Source of the DNA: Piscinibacter gummiphilus
GTDB taxonomy: Bacteria; Pseudomonadota; Gammaproteobacteria; Burkholderiales; Burkholderiaceae_C
NCBI RefSeq assembly: GCF_002116905.1
Contig: NZ_CP015118.1
Span: 2,852,001-2,916,000 of the forward strand
DNA: 64,000 bases
Reading direction: 5' to 3'
Of the stretch, positions 9,159-15,996 are shown piece after piece. Numbering within the stretch: the first letter of the stretch is position 1; each line of letters opens with the position of its first letter. The position numbers and the translations under genes are program-made. The notes below the pieces were generated by a model that was not told the origin of the DNA, did no database searches, and saw only the letters and a program-made list of their open reading frames with translations.

Positions 9159-9857
9159 TCAGCGGAACAGGCTGATCAGGTGGGAGCGCGACTTGACGTC
9201 GAGCGCCAGCAGGATCGTGGAGACGTAGTTCTTGATGGTGCCCAGGGACAGCCCGGTGGCCGTGCTGATCTCCTGGTTGGAACAGCCCGAGAGCACGAGC
9301 TCGAGGATCTCGAGGTGGCGCGGGCCCAGCTCGGCGACCCGGTCGTAGCGCGACGAGTTGGGGAACCGCGGGAACCGTGCGCCGCCCAGTTCGTTCGGCA
9401 CCGGGCGCCCGAGCAGGCCCAGCACGATGTCGGACATGGCGCGGGCGTCCTGGCCCTTCGTGACGTAGCCCACCGCGCCGAGCGCACGCACGTGGCCGAT
9501 CACGAACTCGTCCTGCGTGCCGCTGATGACGGCCACCTTCGCGAGCGGGAAGGTCTCGACGAACTGCTTGAGGCCCTGCAGCCCCTTGCTGTCGGGCATG
9601 TTGAGGTCGAGCAGCACGAGCGCGATGTCGGGCTCGTTGCGGTAGATGTCGATGGCGTCGCTGAGGTTGCCCGCCTCGAACAGCCGCAGGTTCACGTGCT
9701 CGATGGAGCGCAGGCTCGTCACGATGCCCACGCGCAGCAGGGCATGGTCGTCCACCACGAGAACCTTCAGCGGGGCGTCGGCGGCGTCGGTGGACGCCAG
9801 GCGGTCGGGCACCGTGTCGTTCGACGTGTCGGTGGCGGCTGGACTGGTTGGACTCAT
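9159..9857 (-). CDS. NarL/FixJ-family response regulator (REC-LuxR HTH)
   Basis: 232 residues. The receiver domain (about 30-150) has VVDDH, phospho-acceptor D84 in VLLDLNMPDS, the switch Ser in VISGTQDE and Lys in GYVTKGQ. The C-terminal LuxR-type helix-turn-helix is in LELVLSGCSNQEISTATG and SLGTIKNYVSTILLALD. A roughly 28-residue Ser/Thr/Asp-rich tail precedes the receiver. It forms an operon with the hybrid kinase (1 nt gap). Output is DNA binding; possible targets are its own promoter region, which contains a perfect palindrome at 10009-10022, and the CHAT/TPS operon downstream of the kinase. Confidence 0.93.
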   Translation of the reverse strand: MSPTSPAATDTSNDTVPDRLASTDAADAPLKVLVVDDHALLRVGIVTSLRSIEHVNLRLFEAGNLSDAIDIYRNEPDIALVLLDLNMPDSKGLQGLKQFVETFPLAKVAVISGTQDEFVIGHVRALGAVGYVTKGQDARAMSDIVLGLLGRPVPNELGGARFPRFPNSSRYDRVAELGPRHLEILELVLSGCSNQEISTATGLSLGTIKNYVSTILLALDVKSRSHLISLFR

Positions 9858-10002
9858 GAAAGGGACTGCGTATCGAACGGGTCGGCCAAACGGCGAACCA
9901 CCCGGACCGGCGAGGCGGCTCGGGTGGAACGAGGGGACGGGGGACGAACGATTGCGATGGTAAGCGGTGCCGGAGCCCCCGCTCGTCCGTATTGTTGGGG
10001 GG

Positions 10003-10030
10003 TTGACTCCCTAGAACTAGGGGGTTATCC
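10003..10030. promoter_or_regulatory. Palindromic operator candidate with promoter-like boxes
   Basis: CCCTAG-AA-CTAGGG (10009-10022) is a perfect inverted repeat lying between TTGACT (10003-10008) and TTATCC (10025-10030), which are 16 bp apart. It is in the 254-bp divergent region between the response-regulator gene and the small membrane-protein gene. The spacing fits a regulator site inside a promoter reading to the right; autoregulation by the LuxR-type regulator is possible but unproven. Confidence 0.4.
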
Positions 10031-10111
10031 GGGGCGAAGCCATGAAAGGTGTCACACGGCGGAACGGGACGAAGTCACTATCATTCCTTGTCATCGCCTC
10101 AACCCCTGCCC

Positions 10112-10489
10112 ATGCCGCGTCCGCCCCGCCCCCGATCCGCCTGGACGCCCCGCCGCCGACGTGGGGCCGCGCTCCAGCTCGTTTTCGGCGGCCTGCTGCT
10201 GATGGTGGTGCCGGTCTTCCTGGGCGAATCGGCCGTGGCCCAGGGTTTTCGCACGCTGGCGCCCGTGGCCTGGCTGATGGCCGTGGCGGGGGCGGTGCTG
10301 CTGCTCGTGTACCGCGAGCCGCGCAAGAAGCCCGCGCCACCGGCACCTCCCTCGGGCGCCGTGCCGCTGCATCCGGAGCCGGTGCGCCAGGCCGCCGTGG
10401 CCCGGCCGCTGGTGCGCCCCGAACTCGATCCGCTGGACTGGGTGGTCGACACCCAGTCGCCGCAGGAGGCGGCGCCGCGCAAGCGGTGA
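10112..10489 (+). CDS. Small two-TM membrane protein of unknown function
   Basis: 125 residues from the ATG at 10112; a longer in-frame start at 10049 would add 21 residues of unconvincing sequence. The Arg/Pro-rich N-terminus (MPRPPRPRSAWTPRRRR) is followed by two hydrophobic helices, LQLVFGGLLLMVVPVFLG and LAPVAWLMAVAGAVLLLVY. A Pro/Ala-rich cytoplasmic-looking tail ends in PRKR. The positive-inside rule places both termini in the cytoplasm. No recognised domain. It is transcribed divergently from the two-component system and converges on selD (20 nt between stops). Confidence 0.6.
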   Translation: MPRPPRPRSAWTPRRRRGAALQLVFGGLLLMVVPVFLGESAVAQGFRTLAPVAWLMAVAGAVLLLVYREPRKKPAPPAPPSGAVPLHPEPVRQAAVARPLVRPELDPLDWVVDTQSPQEAAPRKR

Positions 10490-10509
10490 GGGAATGACCC
10501 GGGCGCCGT

Positions 10510-11565
10510 TCAGCGCGCCACGTGCAGGCGGGCCGGGCCCGCGTCCACCCGGCCGATCACCGCGGCGTCGGCGAAACCCTCGCTGCGGAAGACCTCCAGC
10601 ACCGCATCGACGGCGGCGTCCGAGCAGCTCACCAGCAGGCCGCCGGACGTCTGCGGGTCGGTGACCAGCGGGCGGGCCGTGGCGGGCAGGTCGCCGTGCA
10701 GGTCGACCTGGGCGCCGTAGCCGTCCCAGTTGCGGGCCGAGGCGCCCGTCACGAAGCCCTCGGCCACGAGCGTCTCCACGCCGGCCAGCTTCGGCACGCG
10801 GTGCCAGTCGATGGCGACCGACACGCCGGCGCCCCGCGCGAGTTCGAGCGCGTGGCCGGCGAGCCCGAAGCCCGTGACGTCGGTCAGCGCGTGCACGCCG
10901 TCGAGCGCGGCCAGGCGAATGCCCGGCGTGTTCAGGCGGGTGGTGGTGTCGATCATGCGCGCGTAGCCATCGGCGTCGAGCCGGCCCTTCTTGAGGGCGG
11001 CCGACATCACGCCGACACCCAGCCCCTTGCCCAGCACGAGCAGGTCGCCCGGCCGCGCGTCGGCGTTGCGGCGCACGCGGTCGGGGTGCACGAGGCCCAT
11101 CACGACGAGGCCGTAGATGGGTTCGACCGAGTCGATGGTGTGGCCGCCGGCGATCGGGATGCCGGCGGCGCGGCAGACGGATTGCCCGCCCTCGACGATC
11201 CGGCCGATGACGTCGAGCGGCAACTGGTTCACGGGCATCGCGACGAGGGCCAGCGCCATGATCGGGCGGCCGCCCATCGCGTAGACGTCGCTGATGGCGT
11301 TGGTGGCGGCGATGCGGCCGAAGTCGAACGGGTCGTCGACGATCGGCATGAAGAAGTCGGTGGTGGCGATCAGCGCCTGCGAGTCGTTCAGGCGGTACAC
11401 CGCGGCGTCGTCGGCGGTCTCGATGCCCACCATCAGCTCGGGCGGGATCAGCCCGCCGCCGCCGTGGCGCAGGATCTCGGACAGCACCCCGGGCGCGATC
11501 TTGCAGCCGCAGCCGCCGCCGTGGGAGAAACTGGTGAGGCGAAGGGGGGAGGTTGTCTCGGTCAT
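10510..11565 (-). CDS. selD: Selenide, water dikinase (selenophosphate synthetase)
   Basis: Makes monoselenophosphate from selenide and ATP, the selenium donor for selenocysteine and for 2-selenouridine in tRNA. 351 residues, a normal length. The N-terminal loop SHGGGCGCK carries the catalytic Cys (C19) and Lys (K22) of the family. Further AIR-synthase-like motifs are visible, including DDAAVYRLND, FDFGRIAATNAISDVYAMGG and DVTGFGLAGHALELA. It is divergent from the ABC importer and mnmH, from which it is separated by only 73 bp. With mnmH nearby and no selA/selB/selC in the window, the visible use of selenophosphate is tRNA selenation. Confidence 0.97.
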   Translation of the reverse strand: MTETTSPLRLTSFSHGGGCGCKIAPGVLSEILRHGGGGLIPPELMVGIETADDAAVYRLNDSQALIATTDFFMPIVDDPFDFGRIAATNAISDVYAMGGRPIMALALVAMPVNQLPLDVIGRIVEGGQSVCRAAGIPIAGGHTIDSVEPIYGLVVMGLVHPDRVRRNADARPGDLLVLGKGLGVGVMSAALKKGRLDADGYARMIDTTTRLNTPGIRLAALDGVHALTDVTGFGLAGHALELARGAGVSVAIDWHRVPKLAGVETLVAEGFVTGASARNWDGYGAQVDLHGDLPATARPLVTDPQTSGGLLVSCSDAAVDAVLEVFRSEGFADAAVIGRVDAGPARLHVAR

Positions 11566-11638
11566 GCGGCGATTGTCTCAGCGCGAGGCAAATGCAGGCA
11601 TCATCCGGGGTTCTCCTCGCGGCTTCCACGTTCCACCC

Positions 11639-12493
11639 ATGACCTCCTCCATCACCCGCGCCCTGGGCGCCACCCTCCTCGCCGTCGCCTCGCTGTCCGC
11701 GCACGCCGACGTGCTGCGCGTGTCCGCGATCCCCGACGAGGCGCCCACCGAGCTGCAGCGCAAGTTCAAACCCCTGGGCGACTACCTGAAGAAGGAGACG
11801 GGGCTCGACGTGCAGTTCACCCCGGTGACCGACTATGCAGCCGTGGTCGAGGGCCTTGCCACGAAAAAGATCGACCTCGCCTGGCTGGGCGGGTTGACGT
11901 TCGTGCAGGCGAAGCTGCGCACGCAGGGCGGCGCGGTGCCCATCGTGCAGCGCGCCGAGGACGCGAGGTTCACGAGCCGCTTCATCGTGCCGGCCGCCAG
12001 CACGGCCAAGACCCTCGCCGACTTGAAGGGCAAGACCTTCGCGTTCGGCGCGCCGGCGTCCACGTCGGGCCACCTGATGCCGCGCCACTTCCTGAACCAG
12101 GCCGGCGTGGTGCCGGAGCGCGACTTCAAGGCGGTGGCGTACTCGGGCGCGCACGACGCGACCGTGGCCTTCGTGGCCTCGGGCCGGGCCGAGGCCGGCG
12201 TGCTGAACGCGTCCGTGATGGACAAGCTCGTCGAGGCGAACAACCCCAATGCGGCGAAGGTGCGGGTGCTGGCCACCACGCCGCCGTACTACGACTACAA
12301 CTGGACCGTTCGGCCCGAGCTCGACCCGGCCGTGGTGCGCAAGATCACCGACGCCTTCCTGAAGCTCGACCCGGCGAACCCGGCCCACAAGGAGATCATG
12401 GACCTGCAGAAGGCCTCGCGGTTCGTGCCCACGTCGGCGGCGAACTACGACGGCATCGAGGCCGTCGCCCGCGATACCGGCCTGATCAAGTGA
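11639..12493 (+). CDS. PhnD-like periplasmic binding protein, putative selenate/selenium oxyanion ABC importer
   Basis: 284 residues with a clear Sec signal peptide (ALGATLLAVASLSAHAD). The mature part is a phosphonate-binding-like (PhnD/SsuA fold) solute receptor: RVSAIPDEAPTELQRKFKPL, TDYAAVVEGLATKKIDLAWLGG, and FGAPASTSGHLMPRHFL all fit that family. Phosphonate utilisation genes are absent; instead the gene stands between selD and mnmH. This matches the described PhnD-like 'putative selenate ABC transporter' group recognised by its selenium neighbourhood. Substrate assignment rests on context. It starts at ATG 11639 and is followed after 19 nt by the ATPase gene. Confidence 0.85.
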   Translation: MTSSITRALGATLLAVASLSAHADVLRVSAIPDEAPTELQRKFKPLGDYLKKETGLDVQFTPVTDYAAVVEGLATKKIDLAWLGGLTFVQAKLRTQGGAVPIVQRAEDARFTSRFIVPAASTAKTLADLKGKTFAFGAPASTSGHLMPRHFLNQAGVVPERDFKAVAYSGAHDATVAFVASGRAEAGVLNASVMDKLVEANNPNAAKVRVLATTPPYYDYNWTVRPELDPAVVRKITDAFLKLDPANPAHKEIMDLQKASRFVPTSAANYDGIEAVARDTGLIK

Positions 12494-12512
12494 CGGGGCG
12501 GGGCAGGGGAGC

Positions 12513-13322
12513 GTGACGGTGGCCCTTCGTCTGTCGGGGGTCGGGGTGGTGCATCCGGGCGGTCGCCGGGCGCTCGAGGCGGTGGACCTGTCCGTCGCGG
12601 ACGGTGAACGCATCGCGCTGATCGGCCCGTCGGGGGCGGGCAAGACGACGCTGCTGCGGGTCGCGGGCGCGTCGCTGCGTCCCACGGACGGCCGTGTCGA
12701 ACTGCTCGGCACCGAACCCTGGGGCCTGGGGGCGGGTGCATTGCGCCGGCTGCGCGCGCGCATCGGTGCCGTGCACCAGGCGCCGCCGCTCCCGCCGCGC
12801 CAGCGGGTGGTGACCGCGGTGCTGGCCGGGCGGCTCGGGCAATGGACGGTGGGCAAGGCGCTGTGGTCCCTCGTCCACCCCGCCGACACCGCGGGCGCGC
12901 ACGACGCGCTCGAGCGGCTGGGGCTCGCGGACCGGCTGTTCGACCGGTGCGACCGCCTCTCCGGCGGGCAGCTCCAGCGTGTCGCGGTGGCGCGGGTGCT
13001 GTACCAGCGGCCGGACCTGCTGCTGGCGGACGAACCGGTCTCGTCGCTCGATCCGGCAACGTCGGAGCTGCTGGTGTCGCGGCTGGTCGCGCAGAGCGAG
13101 GCCACCGGCGCGGCGCTGGTGGCCTCGCTGCATGCGGTGGACCTCGCCTTGAAGTGGTTCCCGCGGGTGGTGGGCGTGCGCGCCGGCCGCGTGATGTTCG
13201 ACCTGCCGGCCGGGGACGTGACGCCCGCGCGGCTGCAGGCCCTGTACGAAGGCGAGGCCGCGGCCACGGCGTCCGAGGGCGCGCTGGTGGACGCCGCCGC
13301 CGCTCCGGCGATGTGCCGATGA
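12513..13322 (+). CDS. PhnC-like ABC transporter ATP-binding protein
   Basis: 269 residues. Walker A GPSGAGKT (38-45), Q-loop region AVHQAPPLPPRQ, signature LSGGQLQRVAVARVL, Walker B DLLLADEPVSSLDP and switch His in VASLHAVDLAL are all intact. Energises the importer formed by the two downstream permeases. GTG start at 12513 with GGGCAGGGGA upstream. Its stop overlaps the ATG of the first permease by 4 nt (ATGA). Sequence resembles phosphonate-type ATPases; selenium context argues for selenate or selenite as substrate. Confidence 0.9.
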   Translation: MTVALRLSGVGVVHPGGRRALEAVDLSVADGERIALIGPSGAGKTTLLRVAGASLRPTDGRVELLGTEPWGLGAGALRRLRARIGAVHQAPPLPPRQRVVTAVLAGRLGQWTVGKALWSLVHPADTAGAHDALERLGLADRLFDRCDRLSGGQLQRVAVARVLYQRPDLLLADEPVSSLDPATSELLVSRLVAQSEATGAALVASLHAVDLALKWFPRVVGVRAGRVMFDLPAGDVTPARLQALYEGEAAATASEGALVDAAAAPAMCR

Positions 13323-14137
13323 CCCGCTGGCCCGATCCGGATGCCCGCCGGCGCGGCACCTTCGTCGTGCTGGCCGTGGTGGTCGCCTGGCCGCTGCTCG
13401 TGCTGGCCGAGTTCAAGCCGTGGCAGCTGTTCGATGGCGGCAACCTCGCGGTGATGGGCGGGTTCCTCGCGGGCTTCCTGCCGCCGTCCACCGATCCGGC
13501 GTTCCTCGCGCTGCTCGGACGGGCCACGCTCGAGACGCTCGCGATGGCGACGGCGGGCACGGCCCTCGCGTGGGTCATCGCCGTGCCGTTCTCGTTCGTG
13601 ATGGCGCGGTCGCTGTCGGTGTCCCGCATCGGACCGGCGCGTCGGTCGGTGGTGGGAGCCGCCGTGCGTGGGCTCGCGCGTGGCGTGATGATGGTGCTGC
13701 GGGCGATCCCCGAGGTCGTGTGGGCCCTCGTGATCGTGCGGGCGCTGGGCCTCGGGCCCGCGGCCGGGGTGCTCGCGCTCGCGATCACCTATGGCGGCAT
13801 GCTCGGCAAGGTGTACGCGGAGATCCTGGAGTCGGTGGACGCCCGGCCCGCCCGTGCGCTGCTGGAGGCCGGCGCCTCGCGGCGCATGGCGTTCGCCTAC
13901 GGGCTGCTGCCGGGCGCGGCGCCGGAGCTGGTGTCGTACACCGTGTACCGCTGGGAGTGCGCGGTGCGGGCCTCGGTGGTGATGGGGTTCGTGGGGGCCG
14001 GCGGACTGGGTCAGCTGATGGACCAGTCGATGAAGATGCTCAACGGGGGCGAGGCGAGCATGATCCTCGCCACGTTCCTGCTGCTCGTGCTGCTGGCCGA
14101 CGCGTTCAGCGCCGGGCTTCGGCGGGTGCTGGCATGA
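13319..14137 (+). CDS. PhnE-like ABC transporter permease 1
   Basis: 272 residues with about six membrane helices and the cytoplasmic EAA-type loop EAGASRRMAFAYGLLPGAAPEL that docks on the ATPase. RAIPEVVWALVIVRALGLGP and FVGAGGLGQLM are characteristic of PhnE/MetI-type permeases. Both ends are fused translationally to neighbours by 4-nt ATGA overlaps, so stoichiometric expression with the ATPase and second permease is likely. It probably pairs with permease 2 to form the membrane channel. Confidence 0.9.
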   Translation: MTRWPDPDARRRGTFVVLAVVVAWPLLVLAEFKPWQLFDGGNLAVMGGFLAGFLPPSTDPAFLALLGRATLETLAMATAGTALAWVIAVPFSFVMARSLSVSRIGPARRSVVGAAVRGLARGVMMVLRAIPEVVWALVIVRALGLGPAAGVLALAITYGGMLGKVYAEILESVDARPARALLEAGASRRMAFAYGLLPGAAPELVSYTVYRWECAVRASVVMGFVGAGGLGQLMDQSMKMLNGGEASMILATFLLLVLLADAFSAGLRRVLA

Positions 14138-14922
14138 ACGGCTTCGCGTCGTCGCGCTGCCGCGGCTGGGCCGCTGCCGGGATGGTGCTCGGCGCCGTCG
14201 TCGCGAGTTTCGTGTACCTCGGGCTCGACCTGCGGGGATTGTTCGCCGCCGAGTCGATGCGGTCCATGGGCCGCTTCATCGGGGAGTTCCTGTCCCCGGA
14301 CCTGTCGGGCCCGTTCGTCGCCACCACGGCACGCGCCGCGCTGCAGACGCTCGCGGTGTCGGCGGTGGGCACGGTGCTCGCCGCGCTGGGCGCGGTCGTG
14401 ATCGCCTTGCCCGCGGCGGGGCGCTGGGGCGGACCGGCCGCGGTGGCTGCGCGGTTCGTGCTGAACCTGCTGCGCAGCGTGCCCGAGCTGGTGTGGGCCG
14501 CGCTGATGGTGCTGGCCGCGGGGCTCGGCCCCTTCGCCGGTGTGCTGGCGCTCGCGCTGCACACCCTGGGGGTGCTCGGCCGGCTCTTCGCCGAAACGCT
14601 GCAGAACGCCCCGCGTTCTTCCGAAGCCGCGCTGCGCGGCGCGGGTGCGCCGCGCGTGGCCGCGCTGGCGTACGGCATGCTGCCTCTGGTGGCACCGCAG
14701 TGGCTGGCCTACACGCTGTACCGCTGGGAGATGAACATCCGCATGGCCGCGGTGCTCGGGTTCGTCGGCGCGGGCGGGCTCGGGCAGATGCTCTACTTCC
14801 ACCTCTCGCTCTTCCAGCAGGCGCAGTCGGCCACGGTGCTGATCGCGATGTTCGTGCTGGTGTTCGCCGTCGATGGTGCCAGCGCCCGCCTGCGGCGCGG
14901 CCTCGCGCCGGCACATGCCTGA
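14134..14922 (+). CDS. PhnE-like ABC transporter permease 2
   Basis: 262 residues, about six membrane helices, paralogous to the preceding permease (shared LRSVPELVWAALMVLAAGLGP, YTLYRWEMNIRMAAVLGFVGAGGLGQM). The coupling loop is ALRGAGAPRVAALAYGMLPLVAPQW. The 4-nt overlap with permease 1 and 21-nt gap to mnmH make one transcription unit: binding protein, ATPase, two permeases, mnmH. Role: inner-membrane half of a heterodimeric importer, substrate inferred as a selenium oxyanion. Confidence 0.9.
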   Translation: MNGFASSRCRGWAAAGMVLGAVVASFVYLGLDLRGLFAAESMRSMGRFIGEFLSPDLSGPFVATTARAALQTLAVSAVGTVLAALGAVVIALPAAGRWGGPAAVAARFVLNLLRSVPELVWAALMVLAAGLGPFAGVLALALHTLGVLGRLFAETLQNAPRSSEAALRGAGAPRVAALAYGMLPLVAPQWLAYTLYRWEMNIRMAAVLGFVGAGGLGQMLYFHLSLFQQAQSATVLIAMFVLVFAVDGASARLRRGLAPAHA

Positions 14923-14943
14923 CCCTCTCATCCGGACCCTCCC

Positions 14944-15990
14944 GTGACCGCCAAGACCTACACCGTGGACGACCTCGCCGGCTTCGACGTGATCATCGAC
15001 GCCCGCTCGCCCGCCGAATACGCCCTGGACCACATCCCGGGGTCGATCAACTGCCCCGTGCTGGACGACGAGGAGCGCCGCATCGTCGGCACCACGTATG
15101 TCCAGGTCTCGGCCTTCGAGGCGCGCAAGATCGGCGGCGCCATGGTGGCCCGCAACATCGCCCGCCACCTCGACGAACGCTTCCGCGGCTTCGATGCGAA
15201 GTGGCGCCCGCTCGTGTACTGCTGGCGTGGTGGCATGCGCAGCGGCAGCTTCGTGAACGTGCTGCGGCTCGTGGGCTGGGACGCGCAGCAGCTCAAGGGC
15301 GGCTACAAGGGCTGGCGCCACCACGTGGTGGACCGCCTGCCGGTGCTGGCCGACGCGCTGCAGTGGCGCGTGCTGTGCGGCCCCACGGGCAGCGCCAAGA
15401 CGCGCGTGCTGCAGCACCTGGGCCACCTCGGCGAGCAGGTGGTGGACCTGGAAGCGCTCGCCGTGCACCGCGGCTCCGTGCTGGGCGAGGTGCCCGGCCG
15501 CCCGCAGCCGTCGCAGAAGGGGTTCGAGACGCAGCTGTTCGACGTGCTCTCGCGGCTGGATCCGTCACGGCCCGTGTGGGTCGAGGCGGAAAGCCGGCGC
15601 ATCGGGCGCATCACCGTGCCGGAGGCGCTGACGGAGGCGATGTTCCGCAGCCCGCTGGTGGAGATCGTGGCGCCGGTGGCGCCGCGCGTGGACTTCCTGC
15701 TGCGCGACTACGCCTGGCTGGTGGAGAGTCCGGAGGCGCTGACGTCGCGGCTGGCCGCGCTGAAGGGACTGGTGGCGAACGCGGAGCTGGCCGAGTGGCA
15801 GGCCTGGGCGGCCAGCGGGCAGCTGGTGCCGCTGCTGTCGGCGCTGCTGGCGCGGCACTACGACCCGCTGTATGCGCGGTCGCTCGGACGGTGCTGGCAG
15901 CAGCGGGCGAGTGCGCGGCAGGTGCTGGCGGACGATCTGTCGGCGGAAGGCATCGAGCGGTTGGCGGAGCGGGTGGCGCGGCAGGCTTGA
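14944..15990 (+). CDS. mnmH: tRNA 2-selenouridine(34) synthase
   Basis: Also known as SelU or YbbB; converts 2-thiouridine at the wobble base of tRNA-Lys/Glu/Gln to 2-selenouridine via a geranylated intermediate, using selenophosphate. 348 residues. The N-terminal rhodanese domain has DARSPAEYALDHIPGSINCPV and the active-site C93 in VYCWRGGMRSGS. The C-terminal P-loop domain has GPTGSAKT (146-153), where the usual Gly before Lys is Ala. GTG start at 14944. Last gene of the importer operon, next to selD: the complete path from selenium uptake to tRNA selenation is encoded within 5.5 kb. Confidence 0.95.
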   Translation: MTAKTYTVDDLAGFDVIIDARSPAEYALDHIPGSINCPVLDDEERRIVGTTYVQVSAFEARKIGGAMVARNIARHLDERFRGFDAKWRPLVYCWRGGMRSGSFVNVLRLVGWDAQQLKGGYKGWRHHVVDRLPVLADALQWRVLCGPTGSAKTRVLQHLGHLGEQVVDLEALAVHRGSVLGEVPGRPQPSQKGFETQLFDVLSRLDPSRPVWVEAESRRIGRITVPEALTEAMFRSPLVEIVAPVAPRVDFLLRDYAWLVESPEALTSRLAALKGLVANAELAEWQAWAASGQLVPLLSALLARHYDPLYARSLGRCWQQRASARQVLADDLSAEGIERLAERVARQA

Positions 15991-15996
15991 AGGCCC

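Noticed and set aside
10522..12516. 664-codon plus-strand frame over selD and the binding protein gene
   Set aside because: Antisense to selD and out of frame with the PhnD-like gene, both clearly identified.
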